Shown: one piece after another, positions 11,064-23,260 of the stretch | Position numbering within the stretch: the stretch's first letter is position 1 | How the letters are laid out: every line of letters starts with the position of its first letter | DNA from: Liolophura sinensis | Taxonomy: Eukaryota; Mollusca; Polyplacophora; Chitonida; Chitonidae | DNA: 64,000 bases | Direction: 5' to 3' | NCBI RefSeq assembly: GCF_032854445.1 | Contig: NC_088305.1 | Span: 23,483,901-23,547,900 of the forward strand | The notes under the pieces: model-generated | Seen by the model: the letters and a program-made list of their open reading frames with translations, nothing else | What the model was told of the DNA's origin: nothing | Databases searched by the model: none | Translations under genes and position numbers: made by a program

Positions 11064-13200
11064 CTGAAGGAGAAGGACAGAATGTGGAGAATGATCGAGA
11101 CTCTCACATACACATGTAGGCCTATATTGACCGATTTAAGAAGCAAGGCACTGAAAAACCTTGACACAGTGTGCATAGACGACGTACACAAAGGTTCCAA
11201 AAGAGTCCTCATGTCCTCAAATGTCAACAAGACCCGCTCGCGGGGGAAATGCAAATATCGTAGACCCCAGCACCACTTTAGTTAAGGAGTTCGACCTTGG
11301 ATAAGTCTGCATGACATCGGCCTCAGCGTAAAGATTAAAATCAAATAGATTCAGTCTACTTGATGCCTCTGGGAATTGATACCCTTTCATTTCCAAAGTA
11401 TTACTTCGCCCTCTATTATAGGATGCATGCTCCACAAAGGTCTTCTATTGAAGTTCAACGTTTTCAACTTAAATACCATGAACCGAAATAAAAGGAAACA
11501 AACAATATCTGTTCAATCGTTGAGGTGTCAAATTTTTATCGAAAAGACCATACAAAAGTTGAAAACAACCAATGTAGCCATGACCTGATCTTCTTTGAAT
11601 GAAAGTCCCATTTACTGGAATAAGATTAACTGGAGTGTCGATCAATGTGATTATTCATTGGTCAAAATTCGGTGAATGTGTGGTTAATTTATACGCCACG
11701 TGCATGGATCTTTCAATGGTCGACTCTTTCAAGGTTAAATACTTTGTTTGAAAACCGGTTCAAGATATGTTAATTCTAATTGCATCTGACGAGTGCTTAC
11801 ATTCACCGCGGCATGGAAGCGTTCACCCAATTGCTGTTTCAATAGGAGAGCCAAATACTAGCTGCCTTACTGTATAATTACCACATAGAAAACGTTGACA
11901 TCTTGGCCAAATCTGAAGGTTGCGAGCCACGTGCTACTGTGTGATGTACGGTAGTACTGCTGAAATATTACTTTTAGTGCCACTTCCCTTTCTGATATCG
12001 TGGCCCGTCAAATCATTATTGAATATTTACATTGGTAATAGTTTTGATTTTTTGACGGGGGATGGGAGGGGGCAGTTGTTGTTCACTGCAAATTGGTTAT
12101 TTACATACGTACATTAGTTTAATGTTGGCATTTTTTACAAAAATATATACCTCGATGATTGGAATACGTTTTATAACTTAATACTTAGAGTACGACATTT
12201 GTGAATCAATAATAGCAACTGAGATACAGTTACTAGTTACTAACTCCCGCATCATCTGACGTGGCGTTCCACCGGACAGTACCGCACAGTTTACAGTGAA
12301 CATTCATAAATAGGCAGGTATGGATAAATGATTTCCGCCTAACGCCACTTAGGCAATACTGTAGCAAAATGGTAGAGAGGAATATACCTGGATCCAGATG
12401 GATGTATCAAGGACGACGCAAACCGAGAAATATGAATATTATTTTGGGGAAAGAATCACAGTGGATAATGATACAAGTTCCAATGGGGAAAATAAAAGAA
12501 GACTAGTTTTTAAAAAAAACCCCAGTGTACAGCCTTGTGTATAAACTTACATATTCACAATAGTCATTCATTCCGGTAAAGGGCCTGAGTTGCGTGCGAG
12601 TTTTTTATTATTCAAGGGGCGCCTTTGTTCGGAGGGGTGGTGGGAATGTATTTACAGACAGACTACTCTCCGCGTCTCCACTATTCACACAGTGTACAGT
12701 ACGACTATACAGAGTCAGGTGTATATACTGGGCCTACTGCCAACGAACGCTTTCTTAATCTCCACTCCCTTAATACAAAAAAACACTAAATAGAACGAAG
12801 AAAGTTAGTCATGTCAGTTCAGTACAGTCACGATAATGTAAATGTTCAAAAATGTTTCTCATAACAACCATATCTGTGTTATACTGGTCTATTAAAATGC
12901 GCAATTTTAGGCCATCAGAAGTTATACTGTATATATCCTGTATATATCTACAGACATAACGGGTGCCTCTGCCCACGAATCATAGCGACGTTAACAACAA
13001 CTTTCATAGGCCATATGGTGAACAGTGTATTTACTGGAACGTCTAAATAAAATAACGGCGGTCCCAGAACACGACATTTATCTGTAGACTTGTAGGCTTG
13101 AGATCTGTTACCCCTGGTCAGATGGGAACCTTTTCCATACAAAGTAAGCCGACCCATAACTGCCTATATTTTAATTCTTTATTCCGTTAATGACTTGTTT
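11064..13200. other. Region upstream of gene A exon 1, no gene seen
   Basis: Must hold the unseen non-coding first exon and promoter of gene A, since exon 1 has its own acceptor. Matches 62328-64000 as far as 12734. I could not fix a TATA box or transcription start. Confidence 0.5.
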
Positions 13201-13658
13201 TCACTTGATTTGATGTGTTTTCTTGTGTGCCCAAGAATATTTCACATATACGACGGCGTCCCCCGACCGTTTATTGTCACCAAGACTTCATGATTTATAG
13301 TTTATTTATTCATTTTTTGGGGGGGGATTTTGGATTGAATTAACATTGTTATCGAGTGAGGTGAAGTCCCTATTAATCGCATATATCTGTCGCCTTTTGA
13401 CTTTGACAGGTGTTGGCATATCCAAACAGGAGATGTTATTCAACACCAGGCATATCTGGTCAGAAAATTGCTAAAAATGGCCTCGAGCTCAGAATTTAAG
13501 TGTTGGTCGTAAATGGAAGCTGATTACATACAAATGTAGGAATTTTTTTTTACGCAGGTAGAGTACGATAAACAAAATTACATGTGATCAATTACGGATA
13601 AATTTGGCAGTTATTACAGGGTATCAAGTGCAAAACAGCGCGTAAATCGTAAATAAAC

Positions 13659-13660
<2 letters not shown>

Positions 13661-13713
<53 letters not shown>
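13661..13713. repeat. (AT)n microsatellite
   Basis: About 26 perfect AT dinucleotides. Confidence 0.97.
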
Positions 13714-13714
<1 letters not shown>

Positions 13715-13909
13715 GCTAACAACCGCGTGAGAATAGCAATAAGCTATGGTAATCATGGTAACAAGTACGAGTACTAATGTTAATCCTGGATAAAACATGC
13801 GCTAATCTGTTGAAAAAAAGATGAATTTCGGAAGAATAACCAGTGTACAGCATTGTGTAGTTGAAAATCTTTCTTGTATGAGCGCTCAGTTATAAAGACA
13901 ACGTGGTTG

Positions 13910-14190
13910 TTTATATATTTATTTATATATTTGATTTTTTACCAACGGCATTCTCACGGATACATGGTGGTCAGTTTTATTGGTGGTTACATGTTTGTAC
14001 CAGTTGATTTATTCGTGCATTGCCTTGTGTGCATCAGAACCCTTTGTCTGACAGGTGACAAACACCCTGACTTAAGCCACAGTCGACACAGCAACAGCTG
14101 GATTCGATCCTCGATTCACTGGTCTCGAACTGATGGGCTGTGCCAAGAAGGACGTTCTAGGACGACTGAACCAGCGAAGGGGATGAAATA
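13910..14190 (-). mobile_element. Candidate SINE of another family
   Basis: T-rich tail at the left and, near the right end, a tRNA B-box-like GGATTCGATCC (plus strand) followed by a GATGGGCTGTGCC block. Only one copy is seen, so identity is tentative. Confidence 0.4.
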
Positions 14191-14774
14191 GCCCCCACCC
14201 CCCTATTGTTTACTTGTGCATGAACCTTTAACTGCTTCATATCAATTTAATAAGCGGAAGTTTATGCAAATATAAACACTGTTCTTTTACTATCGTAGGT
14301 ATTTGTTTACACATCGAATTGTTTTGCCGTGGTAAAAATAAGTGCTATCCCGACTGGCTATGTAAGTGAAATATTCCTGTTTATTCGCACGATGTTTTTC
14401 TTTTGGTAATTATACATAGAATATGGACCTAATGGATACCCAGTCAAGCTCTGGTGAACATTACATACAGAGCCTTTGTATAGCAATCGCTTCCTCGCGT
14501 ATGCAAAATCATTCGAAGTTTTTTGTGTCTCCAAGTGTACATATATGTCTGTCTACAGTTTTTGTCCAACTTTGTATGATTTTTGCCTCAACGCTGGTGT
14601 AGAAATAATTACATTACTTATACACATGTACTTATTTTCATATCGCTATAGATGTTATTATTTTTTTCATTCAGGAAAGGAATTTTCGATCTCTTGATTT
14701 AAAATTACTTATATACACACGAAGTGTGGCATTTCTCAGGGTAAACAATTCGCTTAGCTGTGAATCATGAATGA

Positions 14775-14988
14775 TCATGAATTCAAACATTGACGCATAA
14801 GACATGCGTGTATAGGCATCATCAGATAGAGTTCTGTAAAGATTTGTTAGATTAAACATTTACGATAAGACAGGCGTGTATAGGCCTCACCATATATCTG
14901 TAAAAATTTGTAAATTTAAACATTTGCGATAAGACATACGCGTATAGGCATTATCTTATATAGTTCTGTAAAGATTTGTAAAAATTTA
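14775..14988. repeat. About 68-bp tandem repeat, 3 copies
   Basis: Units share AAACATT.GCGATAAGACA, CGTGTATAGGC and TCTGTAAAGATTTGTAAA. Confidence 0.85.
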
Positions 14989-15435
14989 CCTTTGTGGTGT
15001 TTGTTAAGTTTAGTTATAATACATTCCCAACTGGTTAACAAGTAGGACAGGAGAACCTTATTGTAACCTACCTGTGTTTAGGTATAAGTCTGTCTGTCAC
15101 TCTATCTTTACACTTCGTCACGGCTGGACTGATCGCCTTCTTCTCTTGACACATCTACAAACACTGCATGTTTATATACACGTAGTGCAGAGGGTCGTGT
15201 GTGGGGGTATCGAAAGGTGCTGTTTGCGGCCTGCGTGTGTGTTTTTTTTTATCCGAGTCACGAAAGGATCGTACAATCCGCTATTTATCCTATAAAAAGT
15301 ATTTCTACTGGGTACAGTTTCCGTTTCGTACAAGGACGAGATATCTGGAAAATTAGTCATGCGTGAAATAATAATCGGACGCCCGGATGCCGGATACAAT
15401 CTACTCCTCCTTGTCCTGAATGTTCGAATCATGTC

Positions 15436-15605
15436 CTCTATTTATTTGTTTAATTTAACTGGTGTTTTACACCATACTCAACGACGGCGACCAGCACTAT
15501 GGTGTGAGGAAACCGGGCAGAGCACGGGGGAAACACACGACCATCTACAGGTTGCTGAGAGACCTTCCCACGTTTGGCTGGAGAGGAAGCCAGTCTTGCC
15601 CTCGA
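15436..15605 (-). mobile_element. tRNA-type SINE, partial
   Basis: ACTGGTGTTTTACACCATAC then GAGGAAACCGGGCAGAGCAC and GAGAGGAAGCCAG; the tRNA head is absent. Confidence 0.82.
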
Positions 15606-15732
15606 GTTCGAAACTGGTGATGTTTCCCATTATGTATCCCAAAAAGCTTAACAAAATCTTGATTGTGATTAGGGACATTGTTCTCTTGTGTCACTACTTA
15701 AAAAGTGCAAATGTCCGCAAACCTTCAAATAA

Positions 15733-15758
15733 TTTTATTTATTTATTTATTTATCTAT

Positions 15759-15801
<43 letters not shown>

Positions 15802-15825
15802 CTTGATTGCGGTTTTACATCACCA
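15733..15825. repeat. (TTTA)n microsatellite on a SINE tail remnant
   Basis: About 17 TTTA units ending in ACTTGATTGCGGTTTTACAT, the tail end of the common SINE; probably grown from a SINE poly(A/T)-rich end. Confidence 0.85.
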
Positions 15826-15829
15826 ATAG

Positions 15830-17615
15830 TTGCAAATAGTTTGTAAACTGAGATATACATCGATGATGAAGTGCAAATCCACAAATTCTCTTTTGGACAA
15901 AACATAATTTGTGAACATTTTCACCACTTGACGCGATGACAGACTGTATAACTGAATGACAGATTGCATGAATGATTGACCGTCTGACTAATCCATTCCT
16001 ATAATGAATGGCTGATTACACTACAGTAAAAACCCTGGTTAGAAAGCAGTCCTTTAGCTGTCTCAACTGTCTAGTAATATAGGCTGGGTTCAGAGACTAC
16101 AAATATATATGCTCAAATAGAATTTCAAACAAAGCTGGGAAAAAACATCATGAAGTTTCGGGTCCACTACAAATAATGGACAGCAACCCCAGCTTTTAAA
16201 ATCGCGTTACATGAATGATTTTCAAACCTCCATTCCAGTAGGCCTATACACGGCGAGCGGTTGCTGTCTTTTTACATTCCCGTAGGCCTTCAAAAATTTA
16301 TATATTTTGGTCCCGGTTTCACGGAAGCACGTAAGTGTCAACCAAAACGAAAATTCAGACAATGTTTACTTCATATAACGTTTTCTCTGTAAAACTTAAG
16401 TCGAACTAAACTGTAGTATAGTGATAGATTCTTGAGTACGGCGTAAAGACTGAACAATAAAGTAAAGAAATAAACAAATCAATCAATCAAAAACTACATG
16501 AGAAGAGTAATAAATAGAACGATTTTGTATCAGCAATAAAATTTAGAAAAAGTTTGTTCAACCGGAACTTGGTGTTTACAAGGATGTTATTACGTGTGCT
16601 GTGGTTTACGTGAGTAAAATCTGTGTGATGAATAATAAACAGCCAGCAAACTGATCAAGAATGGTTTCATTTTATAAATTGATACCTTCAATTTTCAATA
16701 CGCGCTGACTCGTACTGGTTCAAGTCAGTCAGTTCTCAACTGGCAAATAAAAAGTCTTTATTTGAAAGTTCTAGTGCTCCTGTCAGTAGATACGGTGTTA
16801 TTAGAATTAAGGTAAAAAACATTGACACGTGACAAAATAGGATCCTTAAGTAGGAACGCTTTTACATTCTCCAGCTTAAAAAAGGAATAAGACCCGACTG
16901 GTACCGATAGTCAAAAGCCCAATGCACATGTAGGTCACTCAATGCAGTGCAGGTGTATGTGAACGTCCGACCTTGATGTTGAACTTTGTGAATGAGGTCA
17001 CGTCCCTTAGTCCGTATATAAAGACCGCCCATTATTTACGGGGTAGGCGTTGATTGGTAGGAAGAACGTTGACGTCATTTTTGTTGTTGTGAATGAATGG
17101 ACAAGATGTTTATAAGTGAATATGTAAATCATGGAAGAGGATTGGCGAGCTCTGCATTCTTAAGGCTTGCATGAACCATACGGGATAGCAACCGCAGTCT
17201 TGCTGCGTAGAACTTTGTAGATAAAAAAAAAACAAATGACAATTTCAAACGTTAAAAACAAGCCAGCTCTTTGTTACTTCATTTTCGTGGAATGTGGTCA
17301 GTTGAAAAGATTTTAATATCCAAGCAAAAGTGTTTACCTCCCGCCACAAGTCATTTTCGCCTCGCTGTAGTCTAAAAAATGAAGTTTTTCACATTATCTT
17401 ATTTTGAAATAAAGTATGCACCATGTGAAAAACCAATTTGTATCACTTCCAAATACGGTTCTCATGATTTTTCTTACATTTTTAGACAATGAATAAGGTT
17501 TAGATACAGAGTGAGGTGAATCTACGGAATTTTAGATTAATGGATGAGCTTAAGGACAAGTAACGCAGATACTATTTTAGCTACTAAACAGTCTCTACTA
17601 GCTATATTTCATCAT
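15830..17615. other. Intergenic, no gene seen
   Basis: Contains a plus-strand SINE tail fragment at 16430-16495 (TTCTTGAGTACGGCGTAAA) and otherwise nothing I recognise. Confidence 0.5.
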
Positions 17616-17619
17616 TAAA

Positions 17620-17835
17620 TATAGCTCTGTAGGGCTGTAATTACGTATACTATCACAGCCCTGTCTTGGTCCATAAGCTTACCTTGAACACCTCTGTACT
17701 TCTGCCAAATAACATGTTTGTCCGCACTCATAATCATCTCAGCTATCGATTTCTACTAGATGCCATAGTTATAGTATACGTAATGATACTGTGTGATACA
17801 GTATACGTATACGTAATCACAGCCCAACAGAGCTG
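17620..17835. mobile_element. MITE-like element with terminal inverted repeats
   Basis: The left end AGCTCTGTAGGGCTGTAATT matches the reverse complement of the right end (AGCTCTGTTGGGCTGTGATT) over about 27 bp with three mismatches. CATTAAA flanks both sides (17613-17619 and 17836-17842) as a possible 7-bp target duplication. No transposase. Confidence 0.6.
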
Positions 17836-17879
17836 CATTAAACAGAGATCCAGAAGTACAGACCTATGGCATTGGCAAC

Positions 17880-18122
17880 CCGTTTATTTATTTATTGATT
17901 TGATTCATTTATTTTACGCCGTGCTCAAGAATATTTCTCTTATACGACGGCGGCTAGCACCACGGTGAGAGGAAACCGGGCAGAGCCCGCAGAAACCCAT
18001 AACAATCCGCAGATTACCGCAAGACCTTCCTACGTATGGCCGGAGGGAAAGTCAGCATGAGCTGGACTTGAACTCACAACCACCACATGGGTGGGAAGCT
18101 CTTGTGTCATCGCGCCGTTAGC
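17880..18122 (-). mobile_element. tRNA-type SINE, near full length
   Basis: Tail TTTATTTATTGATTTGATTC, core GAGAGGAAACCGGGCAGAGC, then GTCAGCATGAGCTGGACTTG with the B-box-like TTGAACTC and head remnants near 18110. Confidence 0.87.
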
Positions 18123-18124
18123 AA

Positions 18125-20716
18125 CAGTTCAATCTAAAGTCTTAGAACGACTAATTCCAGGTCTTTGTGAGCCTTTATCATATATTTCTAACTAACATTG
18201 TCCTTTCATGTCGGGTCGCCGAACAGATATGACTGTAACTTCAAAGGGATTGGATATAGATAACAACTTTCTGATGTTTTCTTGTAACATCGCTGTCAAT
18301 TAGCAAGTGGAGGTACAATCAAAATGCTAACTTATTTACATGCAGTGTGTCGATAAATGATACTCTAATGTACATAAGTACCATTTTCGTTTGATCTTCA
18401 CTTGCTTGACAACGATGTTAGAGTATAATACGAAACCAATAATTCAGAAGTTCTTATCCATTTACAATCTCTCTGATGTTACTCTGACAACTTTCAAATG
18501 ACTTATAAAAATTAAGTCTTACTAGAAGTCGTTAGTTTTATAAAAAGGAATGAAAGAAAAGCGCGTGTTTGTTGCATGGAAAAGTGCGCGTTTGATGTAT
18601 GGAAAAGCGCGTGTTTCTTGTACAGACTTATGTTTTCATAGGCCCAATCATTGAGCAGGGTTAGTACACATATTATAAATATTTTGTACACTTTGGTGTA
18701 CCGGTAATATACAAAAAAATAGTTTTAAAGGGATACAGAATCGACGCCGACAGTGGATAAGGTTTCCCGGATTAAATCTTGCAGCCTCGGCCAAGCTTGA
18801 ATAAATGTATCATGCCTAAAATTCAGGTAAGGCAAGGCATAGCCTATCGGTCGCACCAGCCTATCAGAATCGACTCTGTATCGCTTTAAGTGAAAATAGT
18901 GTTTTCTTTACTCTTTTCTAGCCACTCATATGGTCATGCTATTTTGCCATGTTATAGCTATCTAGAGTGACGTCACATAACCTTGGAGCCCTTCCATACC
19001 ATCGCTATGAAACAATGTGACAATGAGAAAATACAAACAAAAACCCCTGGTACCCAACCAAAGGATATCAGTTCTGTTCCGTGTTCCAAGGGGCGATGTT
19101 TCTTCTAGTTTGGCGCTCGGTCAGAGTGATGTTCATGGACACGAACGTTGTGTTTTTGCAGTTGGGCTCGTCCTCGTCGGGTATGGGTGTAAGTATTAGG
19201 CCTAGCTGGCTGTATCAACATCAGGGAATTCGCCAAACACAACAGGGACTTCTGATGGATAAGACCCTTTCATTCACATTTTGAGAAGACATTTTCGTAA
19301 TAAATCTGACTTTGCAGAGGAAAGAAATGCATACACAATATTTTTCTTCAAGCAATGACTCTCCCGAGGCGGATTTCTCGCTAACTCGGCCTGACAAGTT
19401 AGCTGCAGTCTCCTGCCCAACATGTACGCAGCAACGGGCAGCAATTATTAGTTGCCCGCTGATAAATGTGTCGTCCAAAATGCATCCGTTTAACACTTTA
19501 ACAAACTGCGAAATCCAGTTTATTGCATCGATATCTGTCTATCCACTACGAGAAACCACACTGACAAACGAGAGCTAATAGGTTTTCTGACGTGACAGAC
19601 AATTATCACGTGACGCTTTCAGCGCTAGTGATTGGCTGAATTCATATGGGCTTCTACACCATGGCTACTCGGAGTGAATTGTCCGTCTGTGTCATACCCC
19701 CAATACTGAACTTCTCAGCTTTCTAAACATTAAAGAATTATATGCATATTTTTCTGTGATAACTGTGTCCTATATCATTTTTCTATGAATACATATGGTG
19801 GCAGACTTTATGTTCACTTCAAGAGTGTTAAAAGGGACTCAACAATTTGAATACTATTGTGGCCATACTGACGGTATATAGGAACTCTGAGGTCACATCA
19901 CAATTTCTTCCCGATGTTCACCAGAAGGAAGGAATTTCTGGAAATGTTATTTCAGTAATATTTTACTCAATGGTAAAAAGAGTTATCCCAACGTACAGTA
20001 TCGCCATTAGAGTTGGGAAAACTTCCTGTGACGTCATAGTTCCTAAACACTGACTGTAGGGTTCATAAAGATCACCTTAGAATTTAAATGTTTGAACGCC
20101 TTTAACTATTTTCACAAAAAACTATAAAGATAAATGAAAGTATATTTATGCATAGCCTTAAGTGGTCTATTTAGTTTTGCTTATTTCGATTTTAGGGGGT
20201 CTTTTCCTTTAGGAAATCTTGTTTAAACTTAATATCTTTTGACATACATCTCTAAATATATTTGTTGATATCTACTTGTGCCTCTGATCTCCGTAATAAC
20301 ACACGCAATTGTTGAGTTCTCTGTAAACTTTGTGTAAGATGCAAAATGCAACACCATGCAAATTTAGACCTTGGAAGAGCGTTGGTAAAAACTGTGTGCT
20401 CAGATCTAGTTGTTCTCACACATATTGCTGTTGTGCCATCCATATGTTTGTGATAAATGGTATTTTACCGATCATTAATGTTAAACGTAATGACAACGCA
20501 GCATTTTGAGTAATTCTAGATTAGTGACGTCTAACTGATTACAATTAAAATCATTTAAAATTTTTTTTACGTAATATTGCTTTAGCCATGGTGCTAAGTG
20601 GCGTATAATTTACTACCGGTACTGTTTAAGCCTTTACATAAACAGTTAGAATAAAACCCTAACTGAGGTAAATTGACACGAGGTTGTATTTCACTGGTTA
20701 CGTTTAATAGGTTGTC
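18125..20716. other. Intergenic, no gene supported
   Basis: A 27-28-bp triplet (AAAAGCGCGTGTTTGTTGCATGG-like) lies at 18550-18625. Around 19577-19630 there are TGACGTGA, CACGTGAC and GATTGGCTGA, which could be a promoter, but the neighbouring open frames on both strands (19221-19578) have no recognised domain. Confidence 0.4.
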
Positions 20717-22320
20717 ACCTATCAAACTGTCGTCTCTACTCTGTTTTTCTCTCTATGCCTTACGTCTGTCACAATGTCGCCGCTACTCTGGTTTTACCCT
20801 GTATGCTATACGTCTGTCACACTGTCGTCGCTACTCTGGTTTCACTCTCCATGCTTTTTTGTCCCTATGCCGTACGTCTATTACATTGTCTTCGCTGCTG
20901 TGGTTTTTCTCTCCATACTTTACGCCCATCACAGTGTCGTCGGTGCTCTGGTTTTTTTTTCTCCATACTGTACGTCCATCACAATGTCGTCGCTGCTCTG
21001 GTTTTTCTCTCCATACTGTACGCCTATCACACTGTCGTCGATGCTCGGGTTTTTCTCTCCATACTTTACGTCCATCACAGTGTCGTCGCTGCTCTGTTTT
21101 TTTTTTCTCCATACTGTACGTCCATCACAATGTCGTCGTTGCTCTGGTTTTTCTCTCCATACTGTACGCCTATCACACTGTAGTCGATGCTCGGGTTTTT
21201 CTCTCCATACTGTACGTCTATCACACTGTCGTCGCTGGTCGGGTTTTTCTCCCCATGCTGTACGCTTGTCATACTGTCGTCGCTGGTCGAGTTTTTCTCT
21301 CCATACTGTACACCTATCACACTGTCGTCGCTGCTCGAGTTTTTCTCTTCATACTGTACATCTATCACACTGTCGTCGCTGCTCTGGTCTTACTCTCTAT
21401 GCCGTACACCTGTCACACTGTCGTCGCTACTCTGGTTTTACTCAAAGTGCTGTACGCCTGTCACACTGTCGTCGCTGTTCTGATTTTACTAACCATGTTG
21501 TACGTCTACCACACTGTCTTCGCTGCTCTGGTTGACCTGTATCAGTATAATTGCTCGGACGGGGCGTCTTACTTGCCTTCGGTAAGGCGTCTCAGTGAAG
21601 CAGCACTAGATAAAAGGTCGATGGAAATTCGTCCTGCAACAAGGAGGCACATTACATGCATTCTAAGGATTCCTATGTCGCCATATGACTAAATAATTGC
21701 TAAGTACGACGTTAAACCCCAAGCACTCACTCACTCTACGTCTATTACACTGTAGTCGCTGCTCTGGTTATTCTCGCTATGCGGCATTTCAACCACAATG
21801 TCTTCGCTGCTCTGTCTTTTCTGTCTACGCTGCACGTCGGTCACACTGCCCTTTCTGTTCTGTTTTTTTTCTCTCTATGCCGTACGTCTGTGCTGTAGTC
21901 TATCACACTGTCGTCGATGCTCGGGTTTATCTCTCAATACTGTACGTCTATCACACTGTCTTCGCTGCTCTGGTTTTTCTCTCCATACTGTACGTCTATC
22001 ACACTCTCGTCGCTGCTCGGGTTTTTCTCTCCATACTGTACGCCTATCACACTGTCGTCGCTACTCGGGTTTTTCTCTCCATACTGTACGTCTATCACAC
22101 TGTCTTCGCTGCTCTGGTTTTTCTCTCCATACTATACGTCTATCACACTCTCGTCGCTGCTCGGGTTTTTCTCTCCATACTGTACGCCTATCACTCTGTC
22201 GTCGCTGCTCGGGTTTTTCTCTCCATACTGTACGCCTATCACACTCTCGTCGCTGCTCTAGTTTTTCTCTCCATACTGTACGTCTATCACACTGTCTTCG
22301 CTGCTCTAGTGTTCTATGCT
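20717..22320. repeat. 48-bp minisatellite, about 29 copies
   Basis: Unit CTCTCCATACTGTACGTCTA then TCACACTGTCGTCGCTGCTC and TGGTTTTT. The period is 16 codons, so all plus frames stay open for long stretches (longest 339 codons). Interrupted by a SINE fragment at 21534-21737. Confidence 0.95.
21534..21737 (+). mobile_element. Second SINE family, 3' 60 percent only
   Basis: Matches the reverse complement of the full-length element at 38493-38839 from its position of about 144 to its (CACT)n end. The left junction shares CTGGTT with both the array unit and the SINE. Confidence 0.85.
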
Positions 22321-23260
22321 CTTGACCAGGACATGTAATTAATCAGCTACTCAATTAGTTAGTTAGAATATAATTGCCAAAATAAAAGCCCTCCCGATCT
22401 TGAAGTTTACCTTAAAATAACACGATGCTCAAACAACTTATGTTTGAAAAAACATACTATTAAAATCTCCTAAATTGCCTATGAAAGTAAAGTCATCCAA
22501 AACTCCTGTTAATGCTTCACCTGAGGACAGTAAATGTTATTACGAACGTATCAAACCAGGTACATTGCCAGAAGAAATTCCAAGACGGATTGCTTCCCTT
22601 ACGTTAAAAGCTATGTGATACATATTTTTGATAAATATTATAAGTGTAAACACTAATGACAAATCGCTTGGGCATTAGGTTTACAGTATAAAGTCTGTTC
22701 ACAAATTACTGAGAAATGCGCGAATATGCTGCTGTTGATCTTTGTGGATATGTAGTATAATGTCGTCGATGAGAATGTTAATTACCACGCTCTGTAGACG
22801 TTCAAGTGTTAGACATATATAATAGTATGAACTAATGTTGTTGTTGTTGTATTCACTTTCTTCCAAGAATTAACATTATGTCTGATGATAATTGTGAATA
22901 TGGCTTCTATATTACAACACCCAGCTATGTAAATACATTTTCTTCCTGTATTCGTATTCATTCTATGTGATTATACCCATCTACTGAAGTCATTTATAAG
23001 TACGTGAATAAACCAAAATACCCATCGACTGAATGATCCATGAACCTTGACCAATCCATAATGCATCGTGCCAAGGTAAGCAACACAAAGAGTGGAAATA
23101 CTCAGGTTCTAGCCGTTGTCAGTCCCCGGGATAGAACCTGTGTCTTACGTGACGGATCACATCGTTGAAAGCTGGAGAAGAAGTCACAGTAAACTTCGCG
23201 AATACTTTTGCAATGATTGTCACACAATTTATAATACATATGCTGGTGCCACGCTGTTAG
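22321..23260. other. Intergenic, nothing recognised
   Basis: A/T-rich sequence between two minisatellites; no exon with cysteine-rich coding potential was found. Confidence 0.5.

Larger units (their letters stand above)
1..12734. repeat. Segmental duplication, left copy (gene A)
   Basis: Matches 48063-64000 throughout, including introns, SINEs and the region upstream of exon 1. The offset starts at 48063, rises to about 50341 after the 2.3-kb insertion in the right copy, and reaches 51256 after extra tandem repeats. Both outer ends lie outside the window. Confidence 0.95.

Noticed and set aside
15359-15829. 156-codon plus-strand frame ending in an FIYL repeat
   Set aside because: Made of a SINE and a TTTA microsatellite.
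19221-19578. Overlapping frames of 91 and 88 codons beside promoter-like motifs
   Set aside because: No domain, signal peptide or splice context; left as intergenic.
20673-21692. 339-codon open frame
   Set aside because: Lies in the 48-bp minisatellite and runs through a SINE fragment; other plus frames are open too because 48 is divisible by three.
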